From positions 1 through 64,000 of the forward strand of contig NZ_JAOWCB010000025.1 of the NCBI RefSeq assembly GCF_026420845.1: 64,000 nucleotides of DNA, in the 5' to 3' direction. Both the position numbers and the translations under genes were made by a program. This document shows, one piece after another, positions 44,456 through 53,174 of the stretch. The stretch comes from Streptomyces sp. PR69. Lineage in GTDB: Bacteria; Actinomycetota; Actinomycetes; Streptomycetales; Streptomycetaceae. The notes beneath the pieces were generated by a model. The model was not told the DNA's origin. It was given only the letters and a program-made list of their open reading frames with translations, and did not search any database. The first letter of the stretch is position 1. Every line of letters begins with the position of its first letter.

Positions 44456-45268
44456 TCAGCTCTTCTTGCGGAACCGGGCCACCGCGAGCGGCGCCGTTAT
44501 CACCGTGATCGCCGCGGCCCAGCCGAGCGTCATCCACACCGAGTGGGCGACCGGCCCTCCGTTGATCAGGTTCCGGGCGGCGTCCGCGAGGTTGGAGAGC
44601 GGGTTGTACTCGGTGAAGGTCTCCAGCCAGCCCGGCATGGACGCCGGCGGGGTGAAGATCGACGACCCGAACTGCAACGGCATCAGCACGAGCATGGCGA
44701 TCCCCTGCACCGCCTGCGCGGTCTTCATGGCGATCCCGAGCAGAATGAAAATCCACATCAGGGATGCGCCGAACACCATGGACAGTCCGACCGCGGCGAG
44801 CAGTTCGAACACCGAGGTCTTGATCTCCAGGCCGACGAGAAAGCCGATGCCGAGCAGAATCGCCGTGGCGACAAGCATCCGGCCCATCTCCACCACGATC
44901 TTGGCGATCAGCACGGAGGGCCGGGCGATCGGCATGGTCCGGAAGCGGTCCATGACGCCCTTGCGGAAGTCCTCGTTCATTCCGGTGCCGACGGCCATGG
45001 CGACGTTCAGGCCCATCATGGCCATCAGCCCGGGGATCACATAGTTGACGTACTCGTCACGTCCGCCGCCGATGAACGCGCCGACCGATCCACCGAAGAC
45101 ATAGACGAACAGCAGTGTGAAGACGATCGGCATCAGCAGCGCATCGATCATGGACTGCGGATCGGCCTTGATCTGCAGGGCGTTGCGGCGTACCAGCGCC
45201 CCGATGTGCCGGAGGTTGGCCCGCAGTCCGATGCGGCCCTCCGCGGCGGTGACGGCGACGGCGCTCAT
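44456..45268 (-). CDS. ABC-2 type transporter permease (DrrB-like)
   Basis: A 270-residue membrane protein with about six helices and the ABC-2 family regions: RRNALQIKADPQSMIDALLM, VIPGLMAMMGLNVAMAVGTG, EDFRKGVMDRFRTMPIARPS and the C-terminal EYNPLSNLADAARNLINGG. It resembles DrrB (daunorubicin resistance) permeases. The ATG at 45268 overlaps the stop of the ATPase gene by 4 bp. Together they form a drug- or metabolite-exporter. It lies downstream and convergent to the SARP gene. Confidence 0.93.
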   Translation of the reverse strand: MSAVAVTAAEGRIGLRANLRHIGALVRRNALQIKADPQSMIDALLMPIVFTLLFVYVFGGSVGAFIGGGRDEYVNYVIPGLMAMMGLNVAMAVGTGMNEDFRKGVMDRFRTMPIARPSVLIAKIVVEMGRMLVATAILLGIGFLVGLEIKTSVFELLAAVGLSMVFGASLMWIFILLGIAMKTAQAVQGIAMLVLMPLQFGSSIFTPPASMPGWLETFTEYNPLSNLADAARNLINGGPVAHSVWMTLGWAAAITVITAPLAVARFRKKS

Positions 45269-46305
45269 ACGGCGGCCTCCTCGTGCTCCTCGTGCTGCTG
45301 GCGCTGCTCGGGCTGGCGGTGCTGCTCGGGCGCGCTCTTCTGTCCGGTGATCGCCAGGAACACCTCGTCGAGACTCGGCAGATGCGTGCCGATGTGTGCG
45401 AGGGCGAAGCCCCGCGCCCCCAGCAGGCCCACCACGGCGGTCAGTTGCTCATCGCTGAGGATCGGCACATAGAGCTGCCCCTCCTCCGGCACGGTGCGCG
45501 CGCCCCCGACGCCGTCCAGCCCCGCCTCGGCGATCGCCGCCGCCATGGCGGTCAGCTGCGCCGGATCGCCCGGCCGCAGCTGCAGGGTGCGCCCGCCGAC
45601 CTTGGCCTTCAGCTCGTCCACCCGGCCGCCTGCGATGACCCGGCCCCGGTCGATGACCGTCAGCTCATGGGCGAGCTGCTCGGCCTCCTCCATGTACTGG
45701 GTGGTGAGCAGCACCGTCACACCGTCGGCGACCATGCTCCGCACCTCGTCCCAGACCTCGTTGCGGGTACGCGGGTCGAGGCCGGTGGTGGGCTCGTCGA
45801 GATACAGCACCGCCGGGCGGCCGGTCATCGAGGCGGCCAGATCCAGCCTGCGGCGCATGCCGCCCGAGTACTGCATCGCGGGACGGCCCGCGGCTTCCGT
45901 GAGCGCGAACCGCTCCAGCATCTCGTCGGCCCGCCGGCGCGCATCCTTGCGGGAAAGGTCGAGCAGCCGGCCGATCATGTAGAGGTTCTCCCAGCCGGAG
46001 AGCTTCTCGTCCACCGAGGCGTACTGCCCGGTCAGTCCGATGACCCGGCGCAGCTGCCGGGGCTGGCTCAGCACGTCGTACCCGGCGACCCTCGCCGTGC
46101 CCGCGTCGGGCTCCACCAGGGTGGACAGGCAGCGTACGAGCGTGGTCTTGCCCGCGCCGTTGGGTCCCAGCACCCCGAGGACCGTGCCTTCCCGGACGTC
46201 GAGGTCCACCCCGTCCAGCGCCTTGGTCTCGCCGTAGTGCTTGACCAGCCCCCGCACCTCGACGGCGGGCTGGCCGTGTCGGGGGGCGTCGTCGATTCGG
46301 TTCAT
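45265..46305 (-). CDS. ABC transporter ATP-binding protein (DrrA-like)
   Basis: A 346-residue ATPase. Walker A is GPNGAGKTTL, the Q-loop is GLTGQYASVDEKLSGWENL, the signature is QYSGGMRRRLDLAASM, Walker B is AVLYLDEPTTGLDP and the H-loop is VLLTTQYMEEAEQLAHE. The C-terminal extension (about 230-330) matches DrrA-type export ATPases and ends in a Gln/Glu/His-rich tail (EQHRQPEQRQQHEEHEE). The ATG at 46305 has no clear ribosome-binding site, so a leaderless or very short transcript is possible. The promoter contains four 11-bp-spaced heptamers. Confidence 0.93.
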   Translation of the reverse strand: MNRIDDAPRHGQPAVEVRGLVKHYGETKALDGVDLDVREGTVLGVLGPNGAGKTTLVRCLSTLVEPDAGTARVAGYDVLSQPRQLRRVIGLTGQYASVDEKLSGWENLYMIGRLLDLSRKDARRRADEMLERFALTEAAGRPAMQYSGGMRRRLDLAASMTGRPAVLYLDEPTTGLDPRTRNEVWDEVRSMVADGVTVLLTTQYMEEAEQLAHELTVIDRGRVIAGGRVDELKAKVGGRTLQLRPGDPAQLTAMAAAIAEAGLDGVGGARTVPEEGQLYVPILSDEQLTAVVGLLGARGFALAHIGTHLPSLDEVFLAITGQKSAPEQHRQPEQRQQHEEHEEAAV

Positions 46306-46326
46306 GCGGCCACGCTGTCAGCCGCC

Positions 46327-46366
46327 GCCGACAGACCGCCGACAGATGACCGACACCCCGCCGACA
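46327..46366 (-). promoter_or_regulatory. Four heptamer direct repeats at exact 11-bp spacing upstream of ABC exporter
   Basis: On the plus strand GCCGACA occurs at 46327-46333, 46338-46344 and 46360-46366, and ACCGACA at 46349-46355. Read toward the exporter these are TGTCGGC/T heptamers, each start 11 bp apart. The array ends 21 bp before the ATPase start codon. Direct heptamers spaced 11 or 22 bp are the hallmark of SARP binding sites (ActII-ORF4, DnrI, AfsR; established), and a SARP gene lies next door. Binding is inferred. Confidence 0.75.
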
Positions 46367-46533
46367 CCAGACCTCGCAAGGCAGCGCCCGTACCCCATGG
46401 GCGAGTGAGCCGAAGGGGTGCGCGGGTGTCGAAAGGGAGATCACGCGCAGGTCCCGAGGGACGAGGGAGCGAGCATGTTCGACCGTCGACACACGCTGAA
46501 GCACCCCGGAGGCAAACCGAGCCACAGAAAACA

Positions 46534-46570
46534 CGACAGCCCGCCGATGGGGGATGTCGGCGGGCTGTCG
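46534..46570 (-). terminator. Hairpin terminator downstream of panB
   Basis: A perfect 14-bp stem (CGACAGCCCGCCGA 46534-46547, complement 46557-46570) with a 9-base loop lies 18-54 bp after the panB stop. The rest of the 282-bp gap to the exporter ATPase has no gene that I can support. Confidence 0.85.
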
Positions 46571-46587
46571 GTCGTGCCGGCAGTGGC

Positions 46588-47463
46588 TCAGTGGAAGGTG
46601 TGCTCCTCCTGGGGGAACGTTCCTCCGGCGACGTCCTCGGCGAAGGCCCTCGCCGCGTCGCCCAGGGTCTGGCGCAGCTGGGCGTACTGCTTGGTGAAGC
46701 GCGGCACCTTGCCGCCCGTCAGGCCGGCCATGTCGGTCCACACCAGGACCTGGGCGTCGGTGTCGGGGCCTGCTCCGATGCCGATGGTCGGGATGTGCAG
46801 CGAGCGGGTGACCTCCGCGGCGAGCTCCGCGGGCACCAGCTCCAGGACGACCGCGAACGCCCCGGCGTCCTGCGCCGCCTTGGCGTCGCTGAGCAGCCGG
46901 TGCGCGGCCTCGTCGCTGCGGCCCTGGACCCGGTAGCCCATCGTGTTCACGGACTGCGGGGTCAGGCCCAGATGCGACATGACCGGGATGCCGGACTGGA
47001 CGATCAGCTCGGTCTGGGCCAGGGAGCGCTCGCCGCCCTCCAGCTTGACCGCGCCCACGCCTGCTTCCTTGACCAGGCGGGTCGCGCTGCGCAGGGCCTG
47101 GACGGGGCCTTCCTGGTACGAGCCGAAGGGCAGGTCTCCGACGACGAGGGCGCGCCGGGTGCCGCGTACGACGGCGGCGGACAGCAGCGTCATCTCGTCC
47201 ATGGTGACGGGCACGGTGGTGTCGTAGCCCAGGTGGCAGTTGCCCATCGAGTCGCCGACGAGCATCACCGGGATTCCGGCTTCGTCGAACACGGACGCGG
47301 TCATCGCGTCGTAGGCGGTCAGCATGGGCCATTTCTCGCCGCGCTCCTTGGCGGCGGCGATGTCGTGCACGGTGATGCGGCGGTTGCTCTTTCCTCCGTA
47401 CAGCGCCTTGCTGCTGTCGGCGGAGCGTCCCGCAGGCGGCTTCTGGGCAGCCTGAAGCGTCAT
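46588..47463 (-). CDS. panB: 3-methyl-2-oxobutanoate hydroxymethyltransferase
   Basis: A 291-residue cytoplasmic enzyme, the first step of pantothenate synthesis: it converts alpha-ketoisovalerate and methylene-tetrahydrofolate to ketopantoate. The family motifs are present: MLTAYDAMTASVFDEAGIPV, MLVGDSMGNCHLGYDTTVPV, VVGDLPFGSYQ, VKLEGG, VMSHLGLTPQSVN and IGIGAGPDTDAQVLVWTD. A ~30-residue N-terminal extension is normal for Streptomyces. The ATG at 47463 follows GAAGGAGCCG; a TTG two codons upstream is less likely. The gene stands alone with its own terminator and is divergent from the DHA2 efflux gene. Confidence 0.96.
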   Translation of the reverse strand: MTLQAAQKPPAGRSADSSKALYGGKSNRRITVHDIAAAKERGEKWPMLTAYDAMTASVFDEAGIPVMLVGDSMGNCHLGYDTTVPVTMDEMTLLSAAVVRGTRRALVVGDLPFGSYQEGPVQALRSATRLVKEAGVGAVKLEGGERSLAQTELIVQSGIPVMSHLGLTPQSVNTMGYRVQGRSDEAAHRLLSDAKAAQDAGAFAVVLELVPAELAAEVTRSLHIPTIGIGAGPDTDAQVLVWTDMAGLTGGKVPRFTKQYAQLRQTLGDAARAFAEDVAGGTFPQEEHTFH

Positions 47464-47606
47464 GGCCAATCGGCTCCTTCGTCATCTCGAGGCGCCCTGA
47501 CGGCGTCCCCGGACCGCCTCCCATGGTGGCACTTCGTGCCGCGCGGGGAAAGAGGACTACTTCTTTACGAGACGCGCCCGTATCGAAAATCGCTTAGGGT
47601 GGGCCC

Positions 47607-49184
47607 ATGTCCCGCGCCCCCGAAGCCGTGCACCGCCGCCGCTGGGCCATCCTCGCCGTCCTGATGTTCAGCCTGCTGATCGTGGTGCTGGACAACTCGA
47701 TCCTGAACGTCGCCGTCAAGACCATCGCCAGTCCGCCGCCCACGGGCATCGGCGCCAGCCAGAGCGAGCTGGAGTGGGCGATCAACTCGTACACGCTGGT
47801 CTTCGCCGGGCTGCTGTTCACCGCGGGGCTGCTCGGCGACCGCGTCGGCCGCAAGAAGGTGCTGCTCTTCGGCATCCTCGTCTTCGGCGGCGGCTCCGCG
47901 CTCGCCGCGCTGTCGGGCTCCCCGGGCGAGCTGATCGCCTACCGGGCCGTGATGGGCTTCGGCGCGGCGTTCGTGATGCCGGCCACCCTGGCCGTCCTGA
48001 TGAACGTCTTCGAGCGGGAGGAGCAGCCCAAGGCCATAGGGATCTGGGCGGGCGGCGTGGGGCTCGGCATCGCGATCGGCCCGGTCACCGGCGGACTGCT
48101 GCTTGAGCACTTCTGGTGGGGTTCGATCTTCCTGGTCAACGTCCCTGTCGCGGTCGTCGCGCTGCTCGCCATGACGCTGCTGGTGCCCGACTCCAAGGAC
48201 CCCTCCCCGGGCCGCACCGATCCCGTGGGCGTCGCCCTGTCCGTCGTCGGTCTGGTGCTGCTGGTGTACGGGATCATCCGCGGCGGCGAGCTGGCCGACT
48301 TCACCGCGCCCTCCGTGCTGCTGCCGCTGTTCGCGGGGCTCGCGGTGCTCACCGGGTTCGTGCTGCATGAGAGGCGCAGCGACCATCCGGCCCTCGACAT
48401 GGCGTACTTCACAAATCCCGCCTTCTCCGCGGCCGTCGCCGCGATCGCGCTGGTCTTCTTCGCGCTGCTGGGCGTGACGTTCTTCTCCGCCTTCTATCTG
48501 CAGAGCGTGCGCGGCTACAGCGCCCTGCAGGCCGGGCTGCTGATCCTGCCGCTCGCCGTCGCACAGATGGTCTTCGCACCGCGCGCCCGGCTGGTCGTCG
48601 CCCGCTTCGGGGCGCGGGCCGTGTGCACCGGCGGCATGCTGCTGGTCGCCGCGGCGCTCGCCGCCTTCACGCTCTACGACGCCGACACCCCCGTCTGGGC
48701 GCTGGGGGCGGTCTTCTTCGTCCAGGGCGCGGGCATGGCGCACATCATGCCGCCGGTCACCGTGTCCGTGATGCAGTCGCTGCCCCGTGAGAAGGCGGGC
48801 TCCGGCTCCGCGGTGAACAACACCTTCCGCCAGGTCGGCGGCGCGCTGGGGGTCGCCGTGCTGGGCTCGCTGCTGTCCGCCGCGTACCGGGGAGAGATCG
48901 AGGGCCATCTCCAGGGCGTCCCGAGCGGGATGCGGCAGGCTGCGGGCGAGTCGATCGAGGCCACGCTCGCCGTCGCCGAGAAGCTCGGCCCGGCCGGCCA
49001 GGCGCTGGTCGGCCCGGCGCATACGGCCTTTCTGGACGCCATGCACCTCACGGCGCTCTGCTCCGCGGCCGTGGCGCTGCTCGGCGCGGCCGTGGTGGCG
49101 CGTTTTCTGCCGTCCCGGCCCGCGGGGGCGGACGGGGATCCCGAGCGGGAGGACGGGGAACAGGAACCGGCCGCCGCCCGCTGA
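47607..49184 (+). CDS. DHA2-family MFS drug exporter (14 TM)
   Basis: A 525-residue membrane transporter with about 14 helices. Helix 1 has LLIVVLDNSILNVAVKTIA, the DHA2 motif D-region, and the loop between helices 2 and 3 is GLLGDRVGRKKVLLFG (MFS motif A). Motif C-type GWAGGVGLGIAIGPVTGGL-like sequence (IWAGGVGLGIAIGPVTGG) follows. The family exports antibiotics and cations with protons. The ATG at 47607 is the only sensible start. A TetR gene follows in the same direction after 109 bp and is a likely regulator. The cytoplasmic tail is acidic (GADGDPEREDGEQE). Confidence 0.93.
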   Translation: MSRAPEAVHRRRWAILAVLMFSLLIVVLDNSILNVAVKTIASPPPTGIGASQSELEWAINSYTLVFAGLLFTAGLLGDRVGRKKVLLFGILVFGGGSALAALSGSPGELIAYRAVMGFGAAFVMPATLAVLMNVFEREEQPKAIGIWAGGVGLGIAIGPVTGGLLLEHFWWGSIFLVNVPVAVVALLAMTLLVPDSKDPSPGRTDPVGVALSVVGLVLLVYGIIRGGELADFTAPSVLLPLFAGLAVLTGFVLHERRSDHPALDMAYFTNPAFSAAVAAIALVFFALLGVTFFSAFYLQSVRGYSALQAGLLILPLAVAQMVFAPRARLVVARFGARAVCTGGMLLVAAALAAFTLYDADTPVWALGAVFFVQGAGMAHIMPPVTVSVMQSLPREKAGSGSAVNNTFRQVGGALGVAVLGSLLSAAYRGEIEGHLQGVPSGMRQAAGESIEATLAVAEKLGPAGQALVGPAHTAFLDAMHLTALCSAAVALLGAAVVARFLPSRPAGADGDPEREDGEQEPAAAR

Positions 49185-49293
49185 GCCCGGCCGCCGGGCC
49201 ATGGAGGCGGACCGTGGAGGCGGGCGGGAAGCGGTGGAGGTCGGCGAGAATGAGCGGCGCGAGGAGATTTGCGCGAGAGGCGGATGAGCGGAC

Positions 49294-49962
49294 GTGCCCC
49301 TGACGGAGCGGGAGCCGGTACGGGAGCCGGCGCGGCAGCCGGAGTGGGAGCCCGGACAGCCGGCGGCGCGGCGGCGCGCGGCGCGGCGCGGGCGGCCCCG
49401 CAGCGAGGCGGTCGAGCGCGCCATCGTCGACGGCGTGGTGCGCCTCCTCGAAGAGGGCGTGCCCGTCTCGGAGCTGTCGATCGAGCGGATCGCGCGCACC
49501 GCGGGCGTCGGCAAGGCCACCGTGTACCGCCGCTGGGACGGCAAGGAGGCCCTGCTCGTCGACGTCGTGCGCTCCATGGAGCCCGCCGACCCGCCGCTGC
49601 CTGGGACGTCCGTACGCGACGATCTGGTCGCGATGGTCGAGACGCTGCGGCGGCGCGGGCTGGCCAAGCGGTCCTCCGCCCTGCTGCACAACGTGTTCGC
49701 GCAGATGCGGAGCTATCCGCAGCTCTGGGACATGTACCACCGCACCGTCGTGCTGCCGCGCCGTGAGCGGATGGACGAGGTGCTGCGCCGCGGCATCGCG
49801 AGCGGCGAGATCCGCGACGACGTCGACTTCGACCTGCTGGGCGATCTGTTCGTGGGGCCGATGCTGGTGCGCACCGTGCTGCGGCCGGAGGCCGCTCCGG
49901 GCGAGGGCAGTGCGGAGCGTATCGTCGACGCGGTGCTCCAGGGTCTGCGCCCGCCCGCTTAG
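49294..49962 (+). CDS. TetR-family regulator (probable efflux repressor)
   Basis: A 222-residue protein from a GTG at 49294. A ~35-residue charged leader (REPVREPARQPEWEPG, RRRAARRGRPRSE) precedes the helix-turn-helix SIERIARTAGVGKATVYRRW. The C-terminal half (HNVFAQMRSYPQLWDMYHR and LLGDLFVGPMLVRTVL) is typical of TetR C-domains of the AcrR/TetR_C_33-like type. It sits just downstream of the DHA2 exporter gene in the same direction, suggesting control of that gene. No clear palindrome was identified in the gap upstream of either gene. Confidence 0.88.
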   Translation: MPLTEREPVREPARQPEWEPGQPAARRRAARRGRPRSEAVERAIVDGVVRLLEEGVPVSELSIERIARTAGVGKATVYRRWDGKEALLVDVVRSMEPADPPLPGTSVRDDLVAMVETLRRRGLAKRSSALLHNVFAQMRSYPQLWDMYHRTVVLPRRERMDEVLRRGIASGEIRDDVDFDLLGDLFVGPMLVRTVLRPEAAPGEGSAERIVDAVLQGLRPPA

Positions 49963-50177
49963 GCTCTGTCGCACACGGGACGCACTGCCGACCGGTATGT
50001 GCGCGTTCTGTCACACCCGCCCCATCAGCCCCAGCGCCAGGAACCCCGCGTCCTGCCCCGTCGTCCTCGAAACCGTAAGCAGCACAAGAAGCCGCTGTCG
50101 TCGCGCGGGTCGCCTAGGGTCATCGGGCGAGACCGGACGAGACAGCGGTGTGACGGCAAGGCAGTGAGGAAAACTCC

Positions 50178-51203
50178 ATGGCGCAGGCAGAAGTGACGGA
50201 GACTGGGAACGGCGGCGCGGCTGACCGGCGCACCGGATCCCGGGTCCGGGACCTGCTGGAGCGACTGCGCCATGACAGAGGTCTCTGGCGGCGCGGCGTC
50301 TTTCTCGCCGCCGTCGCCGTGCTGCTGGCGCTGACGATGACTCTGCACGCCCAGATCCCCAACCGGATCGGCAATCTGGGCAGTCTGACGGAGACGTTCC
50401 TGCCGTGGCTGGGGGTGCTCATCCCGGTCATCCTCGCCGCGGCGCTCTGGCGGCGCTCGGCCACGGCGCTGATCGCCCTGATGCTGCCCGCCGTCGTCTG
50501 GGCCAATCTCTTCGGCGGGCTGCTGGCAGACAAGGCCGCGGCCTCCGGCGGGGAGCTGACGGTCGCCACCCACAATGTGAACGCGGGCAATCCCGACCCG
50601 GCGGGCACCGCGAAGCAGGTCGCAACATCGGGCGCGGACGTGCTGGCGCTCCAGGAGCTGCCGGTGGGCAAGGTTCCCGAGTATGAGCGGGCGCTCGCCG
50701 GGACCTACAAGTACCACCATGTGCGGGGCACGGTCGGGGTGTGGAGCAAGTACCCCCTCACCGACGCCCGGCGCGTCGACATCCGCCTGGGCTGGGACCG
50801 CGCGCTGCGGGCCACCGTGGCGACGCCCCAGGGGCCGGTCGCGGTGTATGTGGCCCATCTGCCGTCCGTGCGCGTCAAGCTGAACGCCGGCTTCACGGCC
50901 AATCAGCGTGACGCAAGCGCGGAGGCCCTCGGCGAGGCCATCGCCCAGGAGCCGCTCGACCGGGTGGTGCTCCTCGGCGACCTCAACGGCACCATGAACG
51001 ACCGCGCCCTGCGGAACGTCACCTCCCAGATGCGCTCCACCCAGGGAGCGGCGGGCGACGGCTTCGGCTTCAGCTGGCCCGCGTCGTTCCCGATGGCGCG
51101 CATCGACCAGATCATGGTCAGGGGGGTGGAGCCGGTGGCGTCCTGGACGCTGCCGCGCACGGACAGCGACCATCTGCCGATCGCGGCGCGCGTCGACCTC
51201 TGA
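50178..51203 (+). CDS. Membrane-anchored endonuclease/exonuclease/phosphatase-family protein
   Basis: A 341-residue protein. Three hydrophobic segments lie in the first 115 residues (GVFLAAVAVLLALTMTLHA, FLPWLGVLIPVILAAALW and ATALIALMLPAVVWANLFGG). The rest is a DNase I-like EEP domain facing outside: VATHNVNAGN, ADVLALQELP, GVWSKYPL, VYVAHLPSVRV, VVLLGDLNGTMND and a final DSDHLPIAARVDL. The catalytic Asn, Glu, His and Asp residues are all present. The ATG at 50178 follows GAGGAAAACTCC. Such proteins are putative phosphodiesterases acting on lipids or nucleotides; the substrate is unknown. A strong terminator follows. Confidence 0.88.
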   Translation: MAQAEVTETGNGGAADRRTGSRVRDLLERLRHDRGLWRRGVFLAAVAVLLALTMTLHAQIPNRIGNLGSLTETFLPWLGVLIPVILAAALWRRSATALIALMLPAVVWANLFGGLLADKAAASGGELTVATHNVNAGNPDPAGTAKQVATSGADVLALQELPVGKVPEYERALAGTYKYHHVRGTVGVWSKYPLTDARRVDIRLGWDRALRATVATPQGPVAVYVAHLPSVRVKLNAGFTANQRDASAEALGEAIAQEPLDRVVLLGDLNGTMNDRALRNVTSQMRSTQGAAGDGFGFSWPASFPMARIDQIMVRGVEPVASWTLPRTDSDHLPIAARVDL

Positions 51204-51225
51204 CGTGACGTGAAGACGCGAAGAC

Positions 51226-51266
51226 GTGAAGGGGCCCGCCGCACGGTGTGCGGCGGGCCCCTTCAC
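51226..51266. terminator. 19-bp stem bidirectional terminator
   Basis: A perfect 19-bp stem (51226-51244 with 51248-51266, core GGGGCCCGCCGCAC) with a 3-base loop lies between the convergent stops at 51203 and 51318. Confidence 0.9.
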
Positions 51267-51317
51267 GCTGGGACCGACCACGCGGCCCTGCTCAGCCGGA
51301 CCGCTCAGCGGGACCGC

Positions 51318-53078
51318 TCAGCGGGAGGCCGTCTCCCGCCAGCGGTTGGTGATCGGCAGCCGGCGGTCCTTGCCGAAGACCTTGGCCGAGATCTTGGTGC
51401 CCGGCGGATACTGGCGGCGCTTGTACTCGGCCGTGTCGACCATGCGCAGCGTCTTCGCCACCAGCTCCTCGTCGAAACCGGCCGCCACGATCTCGTCCTT
51501 GCCCTGGTCGCGGTCGACGTACAGCTCCAGGATCCGGTCCAGCACGTCGTAGTCCGGCAGCGAGTCGGTGTCGACCTGTCCGGGGCGCAGCTCGGCGCTC
51601 GGCGGCTTGACGATCGACGCCTCGGGGATGGGCGGGGTCTGGCCCCGCTCCTCGGCGGCGCGGTTGCGCCAGCGCGCCAGCCGGAAGACGGATGTCTTGT
51701 AGACGTCCTTGATGGGCCCGTAGGCGCCGACGGAGTCGCCGTACAGCGTCGAATAGCCCACCGCCAGCTCGGACTTGTTGCCCGGCGCGAGCACGATATG
51801 GCCCTCCTGATTGGAGATCGCCATCAGCATGGTGCCGCGCAGCCGGGACTGGAGGTTCTCCTCAGCGAGGCCCGTGAGCCCGAGCGACCCCATATAGGCG
51901 TCGAACATCGGCTCGATCGGTACGGTGCGAAAGTTGAGCCCGGTACGGCGGGCGAGTTCCGCGGCGTCGCCCTTGGAGTGGTCGGACGAGTACTTGGACG
52001 GCATCGACACGCCGTAGACGTTCTGCGCGCCCAGCGCATCGCAGGCGAGGGCGGCGACCAGGGCGGAGTCGATGCCGCCGGACAGGCCGATGAGGACGGA
52101 GCGGAAGCCGTTCTTGGCGGCGTAGGCGCGCAGACCGACGACGAGGGCGGAGTAGACCTCCTCGTCGTCGTCGAGCCGCTCCGCGTAGCCCCCGGTCAGC
52201 TCGGGCTCGTACGCGGGCAGCGGCTCCCCGGAGAGGACGGCCCGGTCGATGCGCAGCCCGTCGTCCACGACGCCGCTCACCGGCTCGGCGGAGGCGGCGG
52301 GCAGGTCCAGGTCCAGGATCACGCTGCCCTCGGCGAACTGCGGGGCTCGGGCCACCACATCGCCCGCGGCGTCGACGACGATCGAGTCGCCGTCGAAGAC
52401 CAGCTCGTCCTGGCCGCCGATCATGGCGACATAGGCGGTGGTGCAGCCCGCCTCCTGGGCCCGCTTGCGGACCAGCTCCAGACGGGTGTCGTCCTTGTTC
52501 TGCTCGTACGGCGAGGCGTTGATCGACACCAGCAGCCCGGCGCCGGCGGAGCGGGCGGCCGGGACGCGGCCGCCGTCCTGCCACAGGTCCTCGCAGATCG
52601 CGAGCGCCACGTCGACGCCGTGGACCCGGATGACGGGCATCGTGTCACCCGGCACGAAGTACCGGAACTCGTCGAAGACGCCGTAGTTGGGCAGATGGTG
52701 CTTGGCGAAGCTGAGCGCCACCTCGCCGCGGTGCAGCACGGCGGCGGCGTTCTGCGGCGCGCCCGCGGGCTGGCCGTAGCGCGGCTGGGCCCGCTCCGAG
52801 CGGTCCAGATACCCGACGATCACCGGCAGCTCCCCGAACCCCTCGTCCGCGAGCCGCGCGGCGAGCGCCCGCAGCGCGGCCCGCGATGCCTCCACGAAGG
52901 AGGGGCGCAGGGCCAGGTCCTCGACGGGGTATCCGGTCAGCGCCATCTCGGGGAACGCGACGAGATGCGCGCCCTGCCCGGCGGCGTGCCGGGTCCAGTG
53001 CACGATCGATTCGGCGTTGCCGGCGAGGTCGCCGACGGTCGAGTCGATCTGATTCAGAGCGAGGCGAAGTTGAGGCAC
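51318..53078 (-). CDS. nadE: Glutamine-dependent NAD+ synthase
   Basis: A 586-residue cytoplasmic enzyme that amidates nicotinate-adenine dinucleotide to NAD with glutamine. The N-terminal nitrilase-type glutaminase domain carries the Glu-Lys-Cys triad: AFPEMALTGYPVEDL, AKHHLPNYGVFDE and VALAICEDLW. The C-terminal synthetase has the P-loop IGLSGGIDSALVAALA, then SMPSKYSSDHSKGDA, LAPGNKSELAVGYSTLYGDS and IVKPPSAELRPGQ. The GTG at 53078 is the start. The gene is monocistronic, bounded by terminators. Confidence 0.96.
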   Translation of the reverse strand: MPQLRLALNQIDSTVGDLAGNAESIVHWTRHAAGQGAHLVAFPEMALTGYPVEDLALRPSFVEASRAALRALAARLADEGFGELPVIVGYLDRSERAQPRYGQPAGAPQNAAAVLHRGEVALSFAKHHLPNYGVFDEFRYFVPGDTMPVIRVHGVDVALAICEDLWQDGGRVPAARSAGAGLLVSINASPYEQNKDDTRLELVRKRAQEAGCTTAYVAMIGGQDELVFDGDSIVVDAAGDVVARAPQFAEGSVILDLDLPAASAEPVSGVVDDGLRIDRAVLSGEPLPAYEPELTGGYAERLDDDEEVYSALVVGLRAYAAKNGFRSVLIGLSGGIDSALVAALACDALGAQNVYGVSMPSKYSSDHSKGDAAELARRTGLNFRTVPIEPMFDAYMGSLGLTGLAEENLQSRLRGTMLMAISNQEGHIVLAPGNKSELAVGYSTLYGDSVGAYGPIKDVYKTSVFRLARWRNRAAEERGQTPPIPEASIVKPPSAELRPGQVDTDSLPDYDVLDRILELYVDRDQGKDEIVAAGFDEELVAKTLRMVDTAEYKRRQYPPGTKISAKVFGKDRRLPITNRWRETASR

Positions 53079-53155
53079 GGGTCTCAGTGTAATCGTCAGA
53101 CCGACGCGATATGCCGGCCGGAGGGTGTGGCCCGCCCCACGGCCAACTGGGGGGT

Positions 53156-53174
53156 CCGGGGGCGGAGCCCCCGG
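53156..53174 (-). repeat. Palindromic repeat hairpin (terminator-like)
   Basis: CCGGGGGCGGAGCCCCCGG is a perfect palindrome with a central GGA-type loop. It directly abuts the stop at 53175, is a member of the repeat family seen at about 9565 and 18793, and probably terminates the small gene next to it. Confidence 0.8.

Noticed and set aside
40206..44756. 1516-codon open frame on the minus strand opposite the SARP gene
   Set aside because: Antisense shadow with Arg/Gly/Ala-rich composition; the plus-strand frame has clear SARP, BTAD and NB-ARC motifs.
46381..46530. Possible small gene or RNA between panB and the exporter ATPase
   Set aside because: Short open frames exist on both strands, but none has a ribosome site with coding-like codon use, and no clear RNA fold apart from the panB terminator was found.
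49963..50177. Small basic open frame (about 65 codons) before the EEP-family gene
   Set aside because: Highly Arg/Pro-rich, no ribosome site, and runs into the true start at 50178.
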